Shown one piece after another: positions 1 to 14,930 of a DNA stretch of 64,000 bases. The translations under genes and the position numbers were made by a program. The notes under the pieces are model-generated. The model was not told the origin of the DNA, made no database searches, and was given only the letters and a program-made list of their open reading frames with translations. This DNA is from Rachycentron canadum. Lineage: Eukaryota > Chordata > Actinopteri > Carangiformes > Rachycentridae. The stretch covers positions 9,170,269 through 9,234,268 of the forward strand of contig CM076650.1 of assembly GCA_038496675.1 (NCBI GenBank). Direction: 5' to 3'. Within the stretch, counting starts at the first letter, position 1. Each line of letters begins with the position of its first letter.

Positions 1-363
1 ATGGAAGCACTCAGCTGTGCTGTCTTTTTTTTTTTTTTTTTTTTTTTTGATACAATGGGAGTTGGCGAATTTAGAAATTTTAAAATCACTCACAATATGT
101 TGGCCTTTAAAGTGTTTTACTTTAACCCAGGGACAAACATGTACACAAACACTCATGTGAAAAACCATTCACAGTTGGTCTTCATAGACAAACAATACAC
201 ACTTGTGCACACACTGTCCCCCTGGCCATACTCGCCATCACTCAGAGTTATGGTGGCTACACTGGGCCTTCCGGAGCAGCCACAGACTCATCCCCATAGA
301 CCTGTCGTACATGGTTCAGTGCCTCATTTTCAATTGTTCTTTAGACCCTCATAAATCACCCTT

Positions 364-365
<2 letters not shown>

Positions 366-399
<34 letters not shown>

Positions 400-430
400 C
401 AGCGTGTGTGTGTGTGACAGCGTGTGTGTG
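366..430. repeat. compound (TG)n microsatellite
   Basis: About 16 TG units, then two spacers ACAGCG each followed by a further TG run, giving a higher-order ACAGCG-(TG)n pattern. Confidence 0.95.
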
Positions 431-3400
431 TTTCCACATGTTATGATCTTTACCAGCTTGTTCACACATTAGCAATGTGGATAACTTGACCCCCAAGCAT
501 GCACCTGCCATGTTCCTCTTCATTAACACCTTTCAGCCGACTGTTAAAGGCTGACTTATTTGAACCTGCAAAGAGATTTTTTTTTTCTTCTTTAACATTT
601 CCCCTTCATGGTGAATTTTCACTGTCTCTACACGCTCTGATCTTCATTGATAAATTTTTCAGCCTCTGCCAGCTCTGCATTCCCACACTGTTGGCACTCC
701 TCATTTCCATATCACCATGTCTCACTAATCAGCCCACTTCCTGCCTTCTATGAAACTGCTGGTTGTTCTTATCCTGATTTTTATATTTCTGTCTTGATTC
801 TGTCATGGCAGCTGTGTTAATTTCTCTCAGCGCAGCTGCCATTGCCAAGGTGCTACTTAATTTACTCATATTTTCAATCCCATCCAGTTTTTGGATGAGC
901 AGCAGATAATGAACTAGGACCAGAGGAATCCTAATAACCTATGGAACATTATTTGGATGTTAAATAGTTGCTCCTGGAAACAGCAGCTGTCATCGCAGTA
1001 GTATAAATATGGCTATTGGCCTGTGTACACCTTAGTTCCAACATTTGGCTCACAGTTTGGTTGGTTAGGGTTTTTTGCTTCTGTTTATTCCCCACATCCT
1101 CTACTTAGATGTCATTTTTACCTTTAGCAGCTGCTGGTTATTGTTAGTGTATTCAATGTTTTCAGCCTTATTCCGGTGCCATTCTCCGCTCCAAAATCCA
1201 TCTGTCTTCACATCCAAGGAGTAAGTTTTGCATAATGCTGCTGGTGGAGTTTTTCTTTTCATGTGCCTCCACTCTTTAGTGCTCTCCAATAGGATAAAAC
1301 GTCTCATCTGGCTTATGTGGGCCCTTAAATCCTCATCCCAGGCTGAACCCTTTTCTCTTTTGGCTTTGAATAGCCCTTTGGCCTTGTATCACAAGTTGGG
1401 TATATCTGTTCTTTCCAGTTTTTCTCCATATCTGCCCTCCTCTTGAGAGTTACAGTAATATCTCATCAAAAATTTAACTACATGTCAGGGGTTCATGGGC
1501 CATGTGGTGACCACAAGAACCGTTTTTCTTTGGGGACTTTGTTTTCCTCATCTCTTTTGTTCTGTTTCTAACATTGCTTGTGTTGAATTTGAACTCTTAA
1601 AAATGAAATTCAGTCTTACACAAGCTGCCTCTTTGTATCATTGGGCCATTCACTTACCCTAGCATTTAATTGGTTAGGGTAGAGTCATCACTTCTCCCAC
1701 AGAAAATGGCTATCGAGGGCAGCATCAGATTGAATAATGGAGTGGCATGGAAATGCCCATTTAATCTCAATATCAAGCAAAGATTTTACAACAGTGTCAC
1801 TAATCTAGAGCACCTCAATAAGGGAGGGGCACGTACAGCGCTGTCACTTTCCCCACCCAGATTTATCCTGGAGACCTGCCAGTTATCAGACCAACCCTTC
1901 CCCAGCATTGTTAGAGCATAAAGAGACTGTTAGAGTGACAAAATATTTTCCAGCACTGATTCTCCAAGTCTTCATCAAAGATTAATGTCTTTGTCTTATT
2001 TTGTTGATGTGTATTACACAGGAAATTTATTTGGGAAAAACACTTAGACTTATGTTATTTAAAATGCAGGCTCTATTAATTCAACCCTCCAGAGATTTGT
2101 TCAATTACACATGCATTGTTAGCTTTAAAAGAGGAGCAACGATTTCTGAAACATCTCATAGGATGAACATCAATATTTGAAGAATGTGACATCATTCTGC
2201 TGCGACTCTTCATTGTTCTTATGGTGCTGCCACAAAAGTGTATTACCTTTCATTGTAATACAAACATATCGGGTAACTTATTTTGTGGAATATGTTGAAG
2301 TTGAATTATTGAACGTTTAAGGCTGTTTAGTTTAGTACATTTAAGTATTGATATGCATTATGGGTTAAGATAAATTTGAAAATAAGGTAAAGGATTATCC
2401 ATTATCATTTAATGGGTTTAAATTAGCATCATGGTTTTTTGTTGGAGATTCATGTTCATCCTTGACACTTGAAACAAGTTTTTTTCATATTCTTTGATCT
2501 CAAAGCGGCTTAAATGTAATGTGTGTAATGTGTAATCAAGGCCAAGTCGTTTATCGTTTGATGAAGTGATTACATTTTTGTGTGATCAGAACTGCACTGA
2601 CTCATCGTAAAGGCTTGACTGTCTAAAGGTACTTGCTTAATTAAAGAAATTTAAAAGAGCTAGAGCAATATAAAACATACAAACTATTCGATTTTCATAA
2701 TTAAATCCTCTCTATGTATGCGTATGATATAATTGGTCAAAACTAAAGGTCACTATACCTTCTTTATTGATTGACTTGATTGATCTCGGTGTAATTATGA
2801 AATGTCTCTTTCGAATTCTATCTAATTCTCTCCTAACTTGAAACAGCTATATATGTCAAAATTATTCATCATTGCTGTTCTTGGTGCGTTGGTGTGTCCT
2901 CATCTATAAATTACTCTAATCTGATTACAATGTTCAAAGCCCCATTGTCATTTGAGCAAACAAATTTAGGTTTTTGAGACACGTGTAGGAAAATGTGTTA
3001 TCTTCAAACTTGGCGTGAAAAATGTGTAGAGAGAGTAGCCGACCGCAGAGGTACACAAACTATACGAGGATAATCCTTTGACTGCCTTAATATGGAGATG
3101 CTTTACATTTGCTCCTGGACTACAGAATTTCTTTGAGAGGAGAAAGAAAGGCAGCGAAATTGATGCATGGTCAGGTGACTTGGTTATAGCTAGTCCTGTC
3201 TATCTTCAGGTTGTAGAGGGATAATAACAACTGAGAATTGTGCCAGCAGGCAGAGTTCCTCATAGGGAATCTGCTCACTTTGTGGCAGTTATGATACAGT
3301 CAGTGTGTATCTTGTCTTCCTGCTGTGGCATGATGAGAAATAATGCAAATGCTTTTGGCAACGGTTGTTGCAGGATGCTGTGTTTTTCACTAAGCCTACT

Positions 3401-5932
3401 AACTCAAGTCACTAAGAAGTTTCCCACCTAGAGAGTGTGTATAGGTTTTCATGTGGAGCACAGAAGGGCACGGTGGGGCAACATCAAACTAGCTGTATTG
3501 ACCAAATCTGCAGGGAAGGTCGCAGACAGGCCAAGCTTAGGCAGTAGTGTGCCTATAGCTTTTCCCTAAGATCCTGCTTTTCCATGCTTTCAGCAGCAAA
3601 CCCTAAATATTTCGGCATTTTGTGGTTTGAGACCATGAGTGATTGATTGTCAGGTTGAAATCACATTTTTGAAACAGCCATCAATCATTGTCTGTCCTGC
3701 AGGGAGGGCACTGGCTATACTGAAGACAATCTTTTTCTTACTCTCTCTTCTCAAACACACATGCACACGCACATAACCTACTCTGTCCTGTGGTATTACA
3801 GCCACTGTTAAATCAAGTGTTCATCACATACAGGCACATTTGAGGGTGGACTGGTAGAACTTGTTGAATGATGTGGACAAAAAATAAAACTTTGATAAAC
3901 AATTTTACAGAACAACAGCTTGAGTTTTCATACACTTAAAATTCTGTATTTCTATTGGCAGAAAACACTGAACACAGCATACAGAAAAAAAGATTTAAGG
4001 CCCTATATATGTGAGGACCTCAAGATTTTTATTATGGCACTATACTTCCCTATTGATTAAATAACATTTATTTGAGCTACAGTGTAACGTGCACTAAATC
4101 CTTGAGTGAAATTACTCAAAGCAATGTGTCCGCTGTGATATAAAATCAATGCTCAAAGGGGAGAAAAGAACTGCTGGAGAAAATGGTACCATTTTTTAAT
4201 TTAAATGATAAATGCTGCAAACACATTGTCTTCATTAAATTCATTTACAGCTTTTCACGACATTCACCTTTTTTGAGTTATGACTTTGATTTCTTGTTTG
4301 ATGCAACAGACAGGCTACCTAGTTGGGGCACAAAGACACAAGATGCATTTCCATTCTAAATTGCTTTGCACTGGAAGCAACAGCCAACTGTGTAAGGGGA
4401 ATAAAAATGTCTGCCCTACATTGGAATCAATCTTCTTCAAAGGCAAGGAAGGATATTTCAGGAGCCCCCTGGCTGTCTGTGATAACCCATAAACAGATGA
4501 TAGTACAGTGTGTGTGACCATGTGTTTTTGTGCTCCTGCAAGTGTGTATTTACAATATTTAACAAGCCTTTTAAATAATTAAAACCAGTAAATGAGAAAC
4601 TAATGTATCCTACATCTTACTAGATTCCATCATGACAAGACAACAAACCCTGCCAATGTTCGTTCTGCCATTTTTATAGATGTTTGCGTTCATGATTGGA
4701 GATGCAGAAATCTTATACACATGACATTTATTCAGAGAATGAGGTTTGTACATCAGCCTTGTTATTGTCCAAAAGTGGCCTCCTGCATTTTTGATGAAAA
4801 CAGTTTTCCTTTTAAACCTCTTGTCCCTCAAGCACTGGCCATCTCACGTTTAGATGATTGTTTTTTTGTTTTTGTGTTCTTCAGTAACCCGAAATGCCAG
4901 CCATATAATCTGGTATCCTCTCATCAAGTGGGTTACTCTATGTGCTGTTCATGCTGGGTTTCTTCTGGGACCTCTGGCTATCCATTTATGGTTACTATCA
5001 GCCTCACACATGTGCAAGTGCAATATTGACTTGCCCTGAGCACTGATAACATCTCCATTTAATCCACAACCACCTTGTCTGAGAGAGGGGTTTAGTAAAT
5101 GAGGTAGAGAGACAGAGAAAGAGAGAGAGAGAGAAAGTATATGCTTACACATCTCTACCGACTCATATTTTGTCTCTAATTTCTCTGTGCAATATTAGTA
5201 GTTTCTGAAGATGTCTGGTTTTGGCTGAATGAGGTGCTGAGGTGCTGGGAGCCCAGAAAGACTGTGGTTAAGGTACAGGAGCAGATGTGAAACAGGGGAT
5301 GTGGGAGAGGTATGGAAAGCCTGTGGTCAGCTGGGACTTGCATGAAGCCTTACAGAGATACTGGAAAACCATTTGGCTACTCAGGAGAGAAAGCCATCAT
5401 AATTACCATTTTAATATGAAAAGTATTTTCTAATTGAATTTTCAACATTAGCAAGAATACACAAATAAATACCTCTCTCTTGATGTTTGCAGCCGGCCTT
5501 TCACACCCTACCAAATTTGGGCTGCACTTCATAATACAGCATAATAAATGAATCTGTGGGTAAGATGAATGTTGTCTTTGGAGTCTCCATCCTGTGGTTT
5601 TAGTGTGTTTGATATACTGGCTTTGATCTGTAGACTCATCCACCAGCTGACGTATGTGTTGTGCTCTCAAGTCACGCTGCTACTACTGCGGTAGCAGAAT
5701 CGGACTGAGAGCATTTTCACTGACTGTGTAAACACATATTTGGGTTAATTAGGGCCAATAATTATTCCCTCCAGTAGATGAAAGTAGCCAGTGTAGATGT
5801 AGATGTTTTCAGTTTCAGAACATAAGCAGAATTATTATTACTAAATTTTTGGGAAAACCATGTAGTACTGAAAACCATCTGGAATCACTTGCTACTTTAT
5901 GATTAGAAATCAAAAGAGCAGACAATCCATGA

Positions 5933-5953
5933 TTTTTTTTTTTTTTTTTTTTT
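5933..5953. repeat. poly-T run (21)
   Basis: Uninterrupted T21. No retroposon body could be recognised beside it. Confidence 0.9.
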
Positions 5954-6144
5954 GCGGTGTAATCACATTAAACACATCTAATAAGAATTAGAGTCACATT
6001 ATTTTGATTACATTTTGATGGCTTTTTTCAATCTGAAGTCAAGATTATCTCGACTTGCAGTGTCACTGGATGGGTTTAAAAGTGAGAGGTGCCACCTGCA
6101 GTGCAGGCGTCTAGTTTTCTTCCCCTTCAGTTAAGATTTGTGTA

Positions 6145-6186
6145 AGAATTCAGTTCTACTTGTTGAGAATTCAGTTTAACTTGTTA
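6145..6186. repeat. 21-bp tandem duplication
   Basis: Two adjacent 21-nt copies beginning AGAATTCAGTT and ending ACTTGTT(G/A), differing at about three positions. Confidence 0.85.
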
Positions 6187-9100
6187 TTGGTGAAAAGTAG
6201 CGAACTGAGTCATGGTTATGGCACAGTGAACAGACACCAGCTTCTTTGTGAAAACAAATGCCATAATGAGCGATGATGATTGCCACATTTATAAGTTTAA
6301 TGTATGCAGATTATGGTCAGGCTGTTTTGTGATATTTGTTACGACCTTGTCGGCCTCCACCCCATTTGAATATAAATCCAAACAACTGGCATTTTTGCAA
6401 CACAAGGATGAAAAACTCTGCTGCTGTTGGCTGCACAGCAAAACAGGAAAAGCTGAAGACCTCTTTCCCAGGCAGTCGTCTATGGAAGTTTTATGAATAA
6501 TGCAGTAAGCATGAGGATTGGGAGGTGGAGAGAGGATGCCAGTTTGAGCTTTAAACATAGAGTATTTGACATCTGAGTGAACATGGACTGACTGTAGATC
6601 TCTGCTTTGACAAACACATCCCTCACTTGACTGTGCTTGTCGACCTGGCAGGGAGCCAGCCATCTTAATTTCATTTTGCCAGAGTGGATTGAAAAATTGT
6701 GTGTATGTATATACAAGTGCTTACTTGGTACATAGCATTTCAGTATTTTTCATTGTAGTTCAGTGTTTACTATTTATTTATTTATTCACTGTAAGTTTTA
6801 ACACCTTACTGCTCACAGTACCTGATAATGATTATCTTCAGTTTGTCAATGTCACAATATGAGACATTAAAAAAAGAAAAGAAAGAAAAGTTTAGGACGA
6901 TGTTTCAACACCTGCAGAACAACGTTGCATGTATGTAATCTCCTTGAAAAGACTTTCTGGTCATATTTCAGTGAGATATACTGTATATCTGGACTGCTGT
7001 GCAGCTGGAAGCCCTGCAGCTTCTCAGATTAAGAATTCGTCTCACTTGCCTGATAATTACATGCTGATTTTAACGATTGTTTTTGAAGAGCCAGCCATTC
7101 TTAATGAAGCCTAAGCCAATGCCTTAAAGCTTCCAATTGGAGTTCAATCCCTCCACACTTAAAACATTTGCTTCCTCACTTTAAATTCAGATCACCAATA
7201 CTGGGTATTGAACTTTTTAAATGTGGCCACAACATGTGGTACAAGTAAGCATACAGCATGTCAGACAGGCTCTACGTCATCTCAGGGAGAATGCTATTAA
7301 ATTGTTGGATTTAATCTTGTACATATATATGTTGATATGATGGCATTTGTATTTTTTTTTTTTATTTTTACTGGTTAACTTACTTTGAAGCAATGTAATG
7401 TCATGTAAATCCAACTATTTTATAAATCTCATAATCATGTCGGGCTGATTATTCTGAAAATAGTCAACTGATCATACTAGTAAATAACAGAACAAGTGTA
7501 AGAAGGCAAGCTCTCAAAAATGATCGCTTTCCTTCTTACATTGTTGCAGTGGTGTTTTTTGTTTACAACTGTGATGAATATTATAAATATGGTAGAAAGT
7601 GATTACTATTTTTGACTCCTTATTTCCTCAAAGGAAGTGAAGAACAGTTTATTCCCTGTGTTAAAGCAGTATATGTGATCACTGTTTGGAAAACCTACTA
7701 CACATGCAAAACGCCGTCTGCTCCATCTCTGCAGAAATTAGCAGTCACCACATTTGGAAGATCTGTGCGACACTCACCCTTTATTGTGGTGGTGTAGCAT
7801 GACAAGACAAATTCAGTTCAGTGTTCATGTTTTCTGCGTCAATTTGTGAGGGGAAACTAAAAATTCAGAAGACATCACAGAACCAATGGTTGGTGATTGG
7901 TGCTGCAGTGACTTGACAGCAGTCAATATTAAATGCCAATTAGATGTAATTGGATGCATTAATAAACTTGTTTGTGCTTTATGAGATGTGCCCAAACCAC
8001 TGCTATGTCTATATGCAAGATAACTTGAGTTTTGAAAGATGAGGAAAGTTGTAGCCAAAAATGAAGTTTTTTTCTATAGAGGTGACTGTGGCTCGTGTTT
8101 CTCAGCAAAAATAACATGCTAACGTGAAGACCATTGCAACATTATCTACTGACAAATCAGGACGTGAAAGTGCAAATAAATGTTACACAGTATATTGCTT
8201 GTAGTTGGATTCAGTTAGGTGTACAGCCGATCACATGCTGCTTGCATCTGATAAAGATACATTTTGGTTTTATTGCAGTTTCTAAAAATAATCTATATAG
8301 TGTTTTGCAGCCAGCGAGATGTTCAAAGCCAAACAGAGCAACTGTAAAACTGCAGGAAAAAAGAACAGTGAAAACCATCTAAGGACAGTTACAGAAAAGG
8401 GGACAATAAAAATACTGTAGCTAATGATAAAAGTTTGGAGGTGGTAACATAAAACTCATGGAAGAACCATAAAATAGTTTAGAACTAAATCGAGTCAAAT
8501 TTGATGAAAAACAAGTTTATAAAATTAGACTCTTAACAAAGACTAGATAAAAAAAAATTGTTCACCAGCTTCATTGTTTCTTTTCAGCTTCAGGGCTCAG
8601 ACAACAACAGCTTTTTCTTCCTTAGACCTAAGTCAGTAGTTGGAAGGGGTGAATGAGACAAGTTGTTTTTTTTTTTTTTACTTTTACAATACAATACAAT
8701 TTACAGCTTTGAAGGTGATCAATAAAACCTTAAACTCATGTATGCATTTTAAAGTGACATACCAAATATTAGATTTAAAGTAAATCCAATACAGTTAATG
8801 AATGTTTGGAGACTTTATAGACATTTATTGACAATTATGGAAAGCTACCAATATTGTTTTAAATGTGTAAATGATCATTTACAATATATTTTGTTTGATT
8901 CCTTCCTTCCTTTGTGTGAGTCCTCGGGCAGTTTCATTCTAGGGCAGTTCAAGTACAATTTATTACATTACCAAAAACCAATTCACATACAGTACTCAGG
9001 GCTCTTGGAGCCCCTGGGTGGGCATTTAACTTCTTTTCCCATTCAGATCAATCATTAATCTGAGTGTTTTTAATGATGCTACACTTGAGGGTAAAAAGCA

Positions 9101-12100
9101 AAGAAGAGGAATTCTTTGATCAAAATTTAAAAGCAGAATCATTTTTGTGGTGCAATGAATCACAATCTAGGAAATTACTATCTAAATCTTAAAGTGCTAC
9201 AACTCTCTTGACCTTTAAAGAATAAAGCTGACATTGAGTTTAATTTTTCTCACTCTCAACAAATCCCATGAAACCTCATTGAGGTTTGTCTCATTCAGTG
9301 AGTATTATGACAGCAAATAGTGTATGTAGTATTGGCCTAAAACTGCATTGAAGGATCAAATCAAATGACTCACTGCGCTTTTAGTAGTTTTTGGAGTATT
9401 TAGAGAATTAAACTACATGCACATGCAGTACCTAGTACTAGGGTCAATTTATTGTTGGTTTTGTTGACAACAAGAAAAGCAAGTATAGAATCTATCACCA
9501 TCCACTCCATGTTCTTTCCATATGTCGGTGTAAGAAATTGAGATTATGTGACATTATAAGTGTGAAATTAACTGTGATTACATCAGATGGATGGATAAGT
9601 ACATGGAATGACAGATTATCTGCTTAGTGATTTTTTTTGCTTGGACTCTTTTACAACTTCTTGTGCTCAATTACCCATGAATAGAAATTGCCCCAGACAG
9701 TTAGACTAGTTGAGCTTCGAAAGGTGCAGTCTGGGGGAAATGAGGTAGAACAGCAAAAAAGTAGCTGCAACTTACAAGGCCCACACCATGTACTGTCATA
9801 CCTGTGGTTGATATAACAATACACTGGATTCTCAAAAGACACCCTCTGTTGGAAGCTGCTGTGAGTTACTCTTAACATTAGCAGCTCTCTAAAACACAGT
9901 GTTTTGAGTATTGTGAAGCTCTAAGGCATGTCTTCCATGTGTCCCAGTAGTTTTGATTGTTACTTGTTCTCCACTTGGACCTGAGGTTCCTTTTTAAAAC
10001 GATTTGATGCCTTTAGGCAGCTACTCCCTCCCCCATCCTCTTTCATCTACTCTTCTCTTCTGCTAGGTTGGCAAGTTGTAATAATAGGACAGCTCCAAAC
10101 CCACCACTGCTCACAGCATGCTTTGTATATGCTCAGTAGTCATGCAGATATCATCTCTGTGCATTTGCAAACACACACACTATCATTGCCTCCAGATATT
10201 AAATCAGAAGCAGAGTCAATTACAGCAGGATACGTTGGTTGGAACACCAAGTAGGAAACCGAGGCTGTAGAGATTTCACATTAAAGCTGCTTTGCACCTT
10301 TGCAACAAGAGAAAAATGTCAACAGCTCTCTTGTGTAAATGTTATATCACCGTTGGCCCATGTTAACATTCATGTTCTTGCGTTGAAGGATCTTAGCTCA
10401 CATAATTGTTACTCTTGTCTCTTAATTCTAAAAGAACCTTACTCAAATAGTTGTTTTTGCTTAAAGTATGGAAAGACACAAGCTGCCACTGATCATCTGT
10501 GTGTTGACTTTGATTTTGGAGGAAATGTCCGCAGCAAAAACAAAATTTGAAATAAACTTTGAAATATCTTTGTGAGCAGGGTCCCCCCTCCCAAGTTCTT
10601 CATCAATTATGGAAGTAGCTGGTGCAGTTTAGGGTACAGCACGCAGTGAAGCAGCAAGAGCTTCAGGAGAAAGCTTTCCCACTGTCCCACAACCCACTGC
10701 TCCCATTATCTGAAGCCATGAAGGTTAACAACACCAAAACAACAGCACAAGTTGCCATCATTCGATAAATGCGGTCTACTGTGACACCGTTGTTGGCTGT
10801 AGTGTTTGTTTAATACTGTTACAGGATATCACTGAGAATCAATTAGGTTTTGTGTAGAGGGGGGCGGGTAAGAGAACAGGTATCTGTTCAATTTTCTACT
10901 CCTACATTATTGCCTAAGTACATAAGCAGTCAGCATGATGGACGGTGTTATTCATTCAAGAACATAACCCAGTGATGTCAAAGTTATTGAGCCTCTACAT
11001 TCTGGTGTTACACAGGCAATCTGTTTTGTGTATTGGTTGTGATAAGGCATATTGTCAATATTACAGATTTAGACCTGCGCTAACAACTATCTTTGGCAGC
11101 GGAAACAAGGAGTGAGCCAAACTTTGACATAGCGTCTCCCAAGTTCATATGTAGCAAAATTAACATTAATTTTAAAGTTTCAAGTTAGACAGTCGCTCTG
11201 ATTTTGATATCCACTAATTCTTCTAAACTGCTAAATACTCCACTGTGTTCACCAGCTTCAGGCAATAAATTTATCTGTGTGATGTTACTGGTGCTGGGCA
11301 GGTAGCTTATAGTTGGCTTTTAGAGCTTTTTTTTTTTTTCTGAAAACAGTTCCCTGCTGATGGAGGGAAACAGTGCTGTTAGGGCATTGAAAGTGGACCA
11401 ACAGTGATTTTTCTCTGTTTGTTTCATAACTATAAGCCACAAATAGTCGTGTGATTCAGGGTAACTATTTGGCAACTATACAACTCTTGTATAAAATGTT
11501 AATGATAGTAATAATAGTCAGACTTCCTATGTCAATAAATATGTTAATGTTTGGTCACACAAATATCCATGGCGAGTGAAAACACATGAGGCAGTGGCGT
11601 TCTACTTAAGTTGCAGAGATTTCTTGCCATGGAAAGTCCCTGCATCAACCCCCACCCTCGGTGAAAGCACTGCAGCACTTCCCCTGTTAGGTGGTATAGT
11701 CTGTCGCCTGTGTGAACCTCCTGATCAAAGCTTCAGCAGGATAAGGCTCAACACAGCAGGGCCAGATCCTCCTTCCACAGCTATAACAAGACTGAGAATG
11801 TGAGGAAATAACTTTGCAGTCATGGTTATTCTCCAATATATAAACAGACAGCATGCAAATACTTTAAAAATTACACATGTGTACACACTTCAGTGCATAT
11901 CCTTAATATCAGTGCTCTACAGATGTGTGCTCTATATCTAGTATAGATCATTTGAACTGGATGTGGTTAAACCTCAGTGTAGTGTTTTTGTCTGTGCTTT
12001 TTTGTGAGTGCTTGTGTATTTTATGACATGCTACAGGACATCAGAGGCTTCTTTAGGTAGCATAAAAGCATATTGGTAAATATTACTGAGTTGATTGAAC

Positions 12101-13264
12101 TTGAGTCTTTTGACTTGCCTGATTCTATTGTAAATCTTTGATGATAGATCCTTTTGTTAGAGCCTAATTATGTCTTGTGCATGTTGGCCCTGTTTAGGGG
12201 CTCCCAACACTCTATATTGAATTCACTTTGAGGCAACAGATTCAATTTAACACAAATAAAGACAATAGGCAGAGAAAACTCATTAAAAAGGCTCTAAATA
12301 GGCCTGATAAATGAGAACTGTGTTGTATATCACAGGACTATGTCTGTTGTGGTGGAGTCTGACAGCTTCATAAATCAATGTAGCTAATTAAATCAGGGTT
12401 ATACGAGGTATGTCATTAGATTGAAATGAGACAAATCCTTTGAGAAACTGCCATTATTTGAGCTGCGTGAGAGTTGGGGGGGTACTGCTGTCTAGTTACT
12501 AAGATGTTATGGAAAGTAAAAACGATTGTAGGAGGCTCGCGATTTCATTTTCATCACCTCTTCTAGAAAGATAATTTCAACATTATCACCAGATTGAATT
12601 TGCTACCATTAAGCAGCACATTGGCAGATATTTCTCTCCACAGTTTGGACCATGAGAAAAATATAATCCATGTACCAGCATTCTGAACAAGTCATAAAAG
12701 TGATTGGTCTGTCTCAGCCTTGTCTTTTCAGAAAGCTTTTAACCCCGGTGATTAGCCTCTGTCAGCTCCCTCAAGTCTTTCTGTGACACCTCTTTGGGCT
12801 TTTTATCGCCCATTTGTTGCTTTTCATTCTGGATGCTGGGAGAAAAATCATCATTAGCTCCCGCCTTATCTACTCTTTATTTTACCCCTGTGATGAGCCT
12901 TGTCACTGGGATTTGGCTGATAATGATTGGTGCAGCAGTGTAAGCTTAATGGCTTCTCTTTATCTTCAAAGGCTTTGATTCCTCATTGTTGTTGCTTAGC
13001 AGACAATTAAAGGGTAAAGGCCTTATTGGTGGTGGGTTTATGTGAGTGCTTTTTTAAGTAAACTACTGAGCTGTAGCCCTGATTAAAAATACAGAGTGCT
13101 GTACAAAATATAACTGAAGGAGCCTGTTTTTAATGGTGCATGTTGACTTGTTTTTCATGTTTTATTTTTATTGATTGACCCACATATGTTACTGAAATGA
13201 CACAAATGAGCAAACAAATACCACCACACTACATTGAATGAAAGAGAATTACCACCTTTACCCT

Positions 13265-13725
13265 CTCTGTAACTAGTCCTATACAAATCTCTCTTATGTG
13301 CACATGCAGTTCAACTCTTTGAGTGGTTATGCAGAAAGCCATAAAGTTTTATGGCATTTCTGTTTCTGGTAATTGAAAATTGCAAGTCAGCACTATCTGA
13401 GAAAATGGACAACATGGGCTTTGGTGCAGACATCCACTGCCTCTGTCCCAGGGGCTTATGACACAAGGAAGTCCATGAGGACAGGATGGCAACATGAGGT
13501 GAGGGTGCCCCTTCTTAAAGCATGGTGAGGAAGACGAGTGCTGAATTAAAATGGAGAGAGCCTGGATGATGACCCCCATCCCAGAAGGCCGGTTACTTGG
13601 AATTTTCAATTACTCAACGCAGAAATACCACAAAAAGTTATTAAATTCAAACTTTCTGCAAAGTCCCTCAAAGAGTTGAATTGCACATGCATGTAACAAG
13701 AGCTGAGATTGTGAAAGTGTAACTC
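13265..13725. mobile_element. fold-back / MITE-like element with long imperfect inverted arms
   Basis: The segment at 13300-13382 recurs in reverse complement at 13600-13690. Shared blocks include TTCAACTCTTTGAG, TGCAGAAAG and TAATTGAAAATT, in the same order. Weaker similarity extends both arms outward by some 30 bp. The roughly 220 bp between the arms has no recognisable coding sequence. This structure fits a non-autonomous DNA element or fold-back repeat. I cannot name the family, and no clear target-site duplication is visible. Confidence 0.7.
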
Positions 13726-13788
13726 ATCCCCTTATACCTGAGGTCACAAACTTAATCAAGCAAGGTAGGAGTATGTGCGTGTATTTGC

Positions 13789-13804
13789 GTGTGTGTGTGT
13801 GTGT
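13789..13804. repeat. (GT)8 microsatellite
   Basis: Short GT tract preceded by GTATGTGCGTGTATTTGC. Confidence 0.9.
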
Positions 13805-14930
13805 TTGACCAGAGTATTAAAAATAGCTTTTGTACAAGAAAGTTGCTTAACTAATTATTAGTTAAGTGTAGACAGCTTTACTGGCACTCTGCACTTGAAG
13901 GATGCTTGTCATGTCATAACAGATGCTAAATGACTTTGATACCTCCATCTGTGGATACCACATGCTTATATAATGTACATCAGTACTCTACCCTCAATTA
14001 GCAAAGTTCAGTGTCTTAGCTCACAGTTCAGCATGTTCTGTAACACTTGACTTAATGGAGGCCAAAATAAACCCAAGTCTGTAGATGCTCTGTACAATAT
14101 AAGAGGGAAAATTAATTCAGTTCAGAGTATTTGAGACATTGCACAGTGTCTCGTCTTCATGTTGCTTTAGTATATAGTAGAAAAGTTGTAATGCCAGCAG
14201 TAACTTTGTCTTGGTCTATATCAAGAAAACATGAAGTGCACTTACAAATTGTTGAGTATGATTGCTAATAATGTTGGTGTTTGCTTATCTTTTATTTGGT
14301 GACTAACAGGTCAAATTTCATTTGTATCTGCTGTTTCCAGTGGTGCTACGATAGTTTTTGAGTTCTATCAAATGTTTTACTGACTGTTTACCATAAACAT
14401 TTCATGGGTAGCTACTCACTGTTGTTATTGTTATTAGTAGTTTTATTGTTCGGTTTGACATTATTTCCTTGTTAACCTTGGTCGTGGACCAAAGGGAACA
14501 GGAATAATTTACGTCATTGTTTTACATTACAATGTAATGTTTACTTGAGTGGATCTCAGGGAGAGTAATTGTTACCTTGGTAGTGGCTAATGGGTATCCA
14601 AATAAATGCATTTCCCTTGTTCATAACATATTTATTCAGACGGGGTTCTCAAAAAGCTGTCCACAGGCCACTCCATTCACTTTATTGACAATGTTTTCCT
14701 ACATATGGACAAGAAGCCTTTACTTTTACCTTTGTCTCGTCACGAATGTTGCCTGTTGACAGACAAAACCAGACTGATCTTGGATTTCAATGAAATTTAC
14801 TCTGGATGTCAAAGTGAAATTTATTGTGAAAACTGTTTTCCACCCATTTCTGTGTGCAAGTCATTCACATTATTAAGGTGAAGTAGGAAATAATATATAA
14901 TGTACAATTTCTAAACAAATTTTGGATGCT

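Larger units (their letters stand above)
1..13260. other. upstream non-coding DNA, no gene recognised
   Basis: AT-rich sequence with poly-T runs (25-48, 5933-5953), a compound TG microsatellite (366-430), a small GA tract (about 5106-5134) and a 21-bp tandem duplication (6145-6186). Open frames are short, overlap on both strands and resemble no family. The segment from about 12180 to 13060 is free of simple repeats and could be conserved regulatory DNA. If inpp4b has untranslated first exons they could lie here, but none can be identified. Confidence 0.6.

Noticed and set aside
1..354. 117-codon open frame at the left edge
   Set aside because: Includes a poly-Phe stretch from the T24 run; no family resemblance.
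6289..6663. 124-codon minus-strand open frame
   Set aside because: No recognisable motif, no splice context, composition like the surrounding non-coding DNA.
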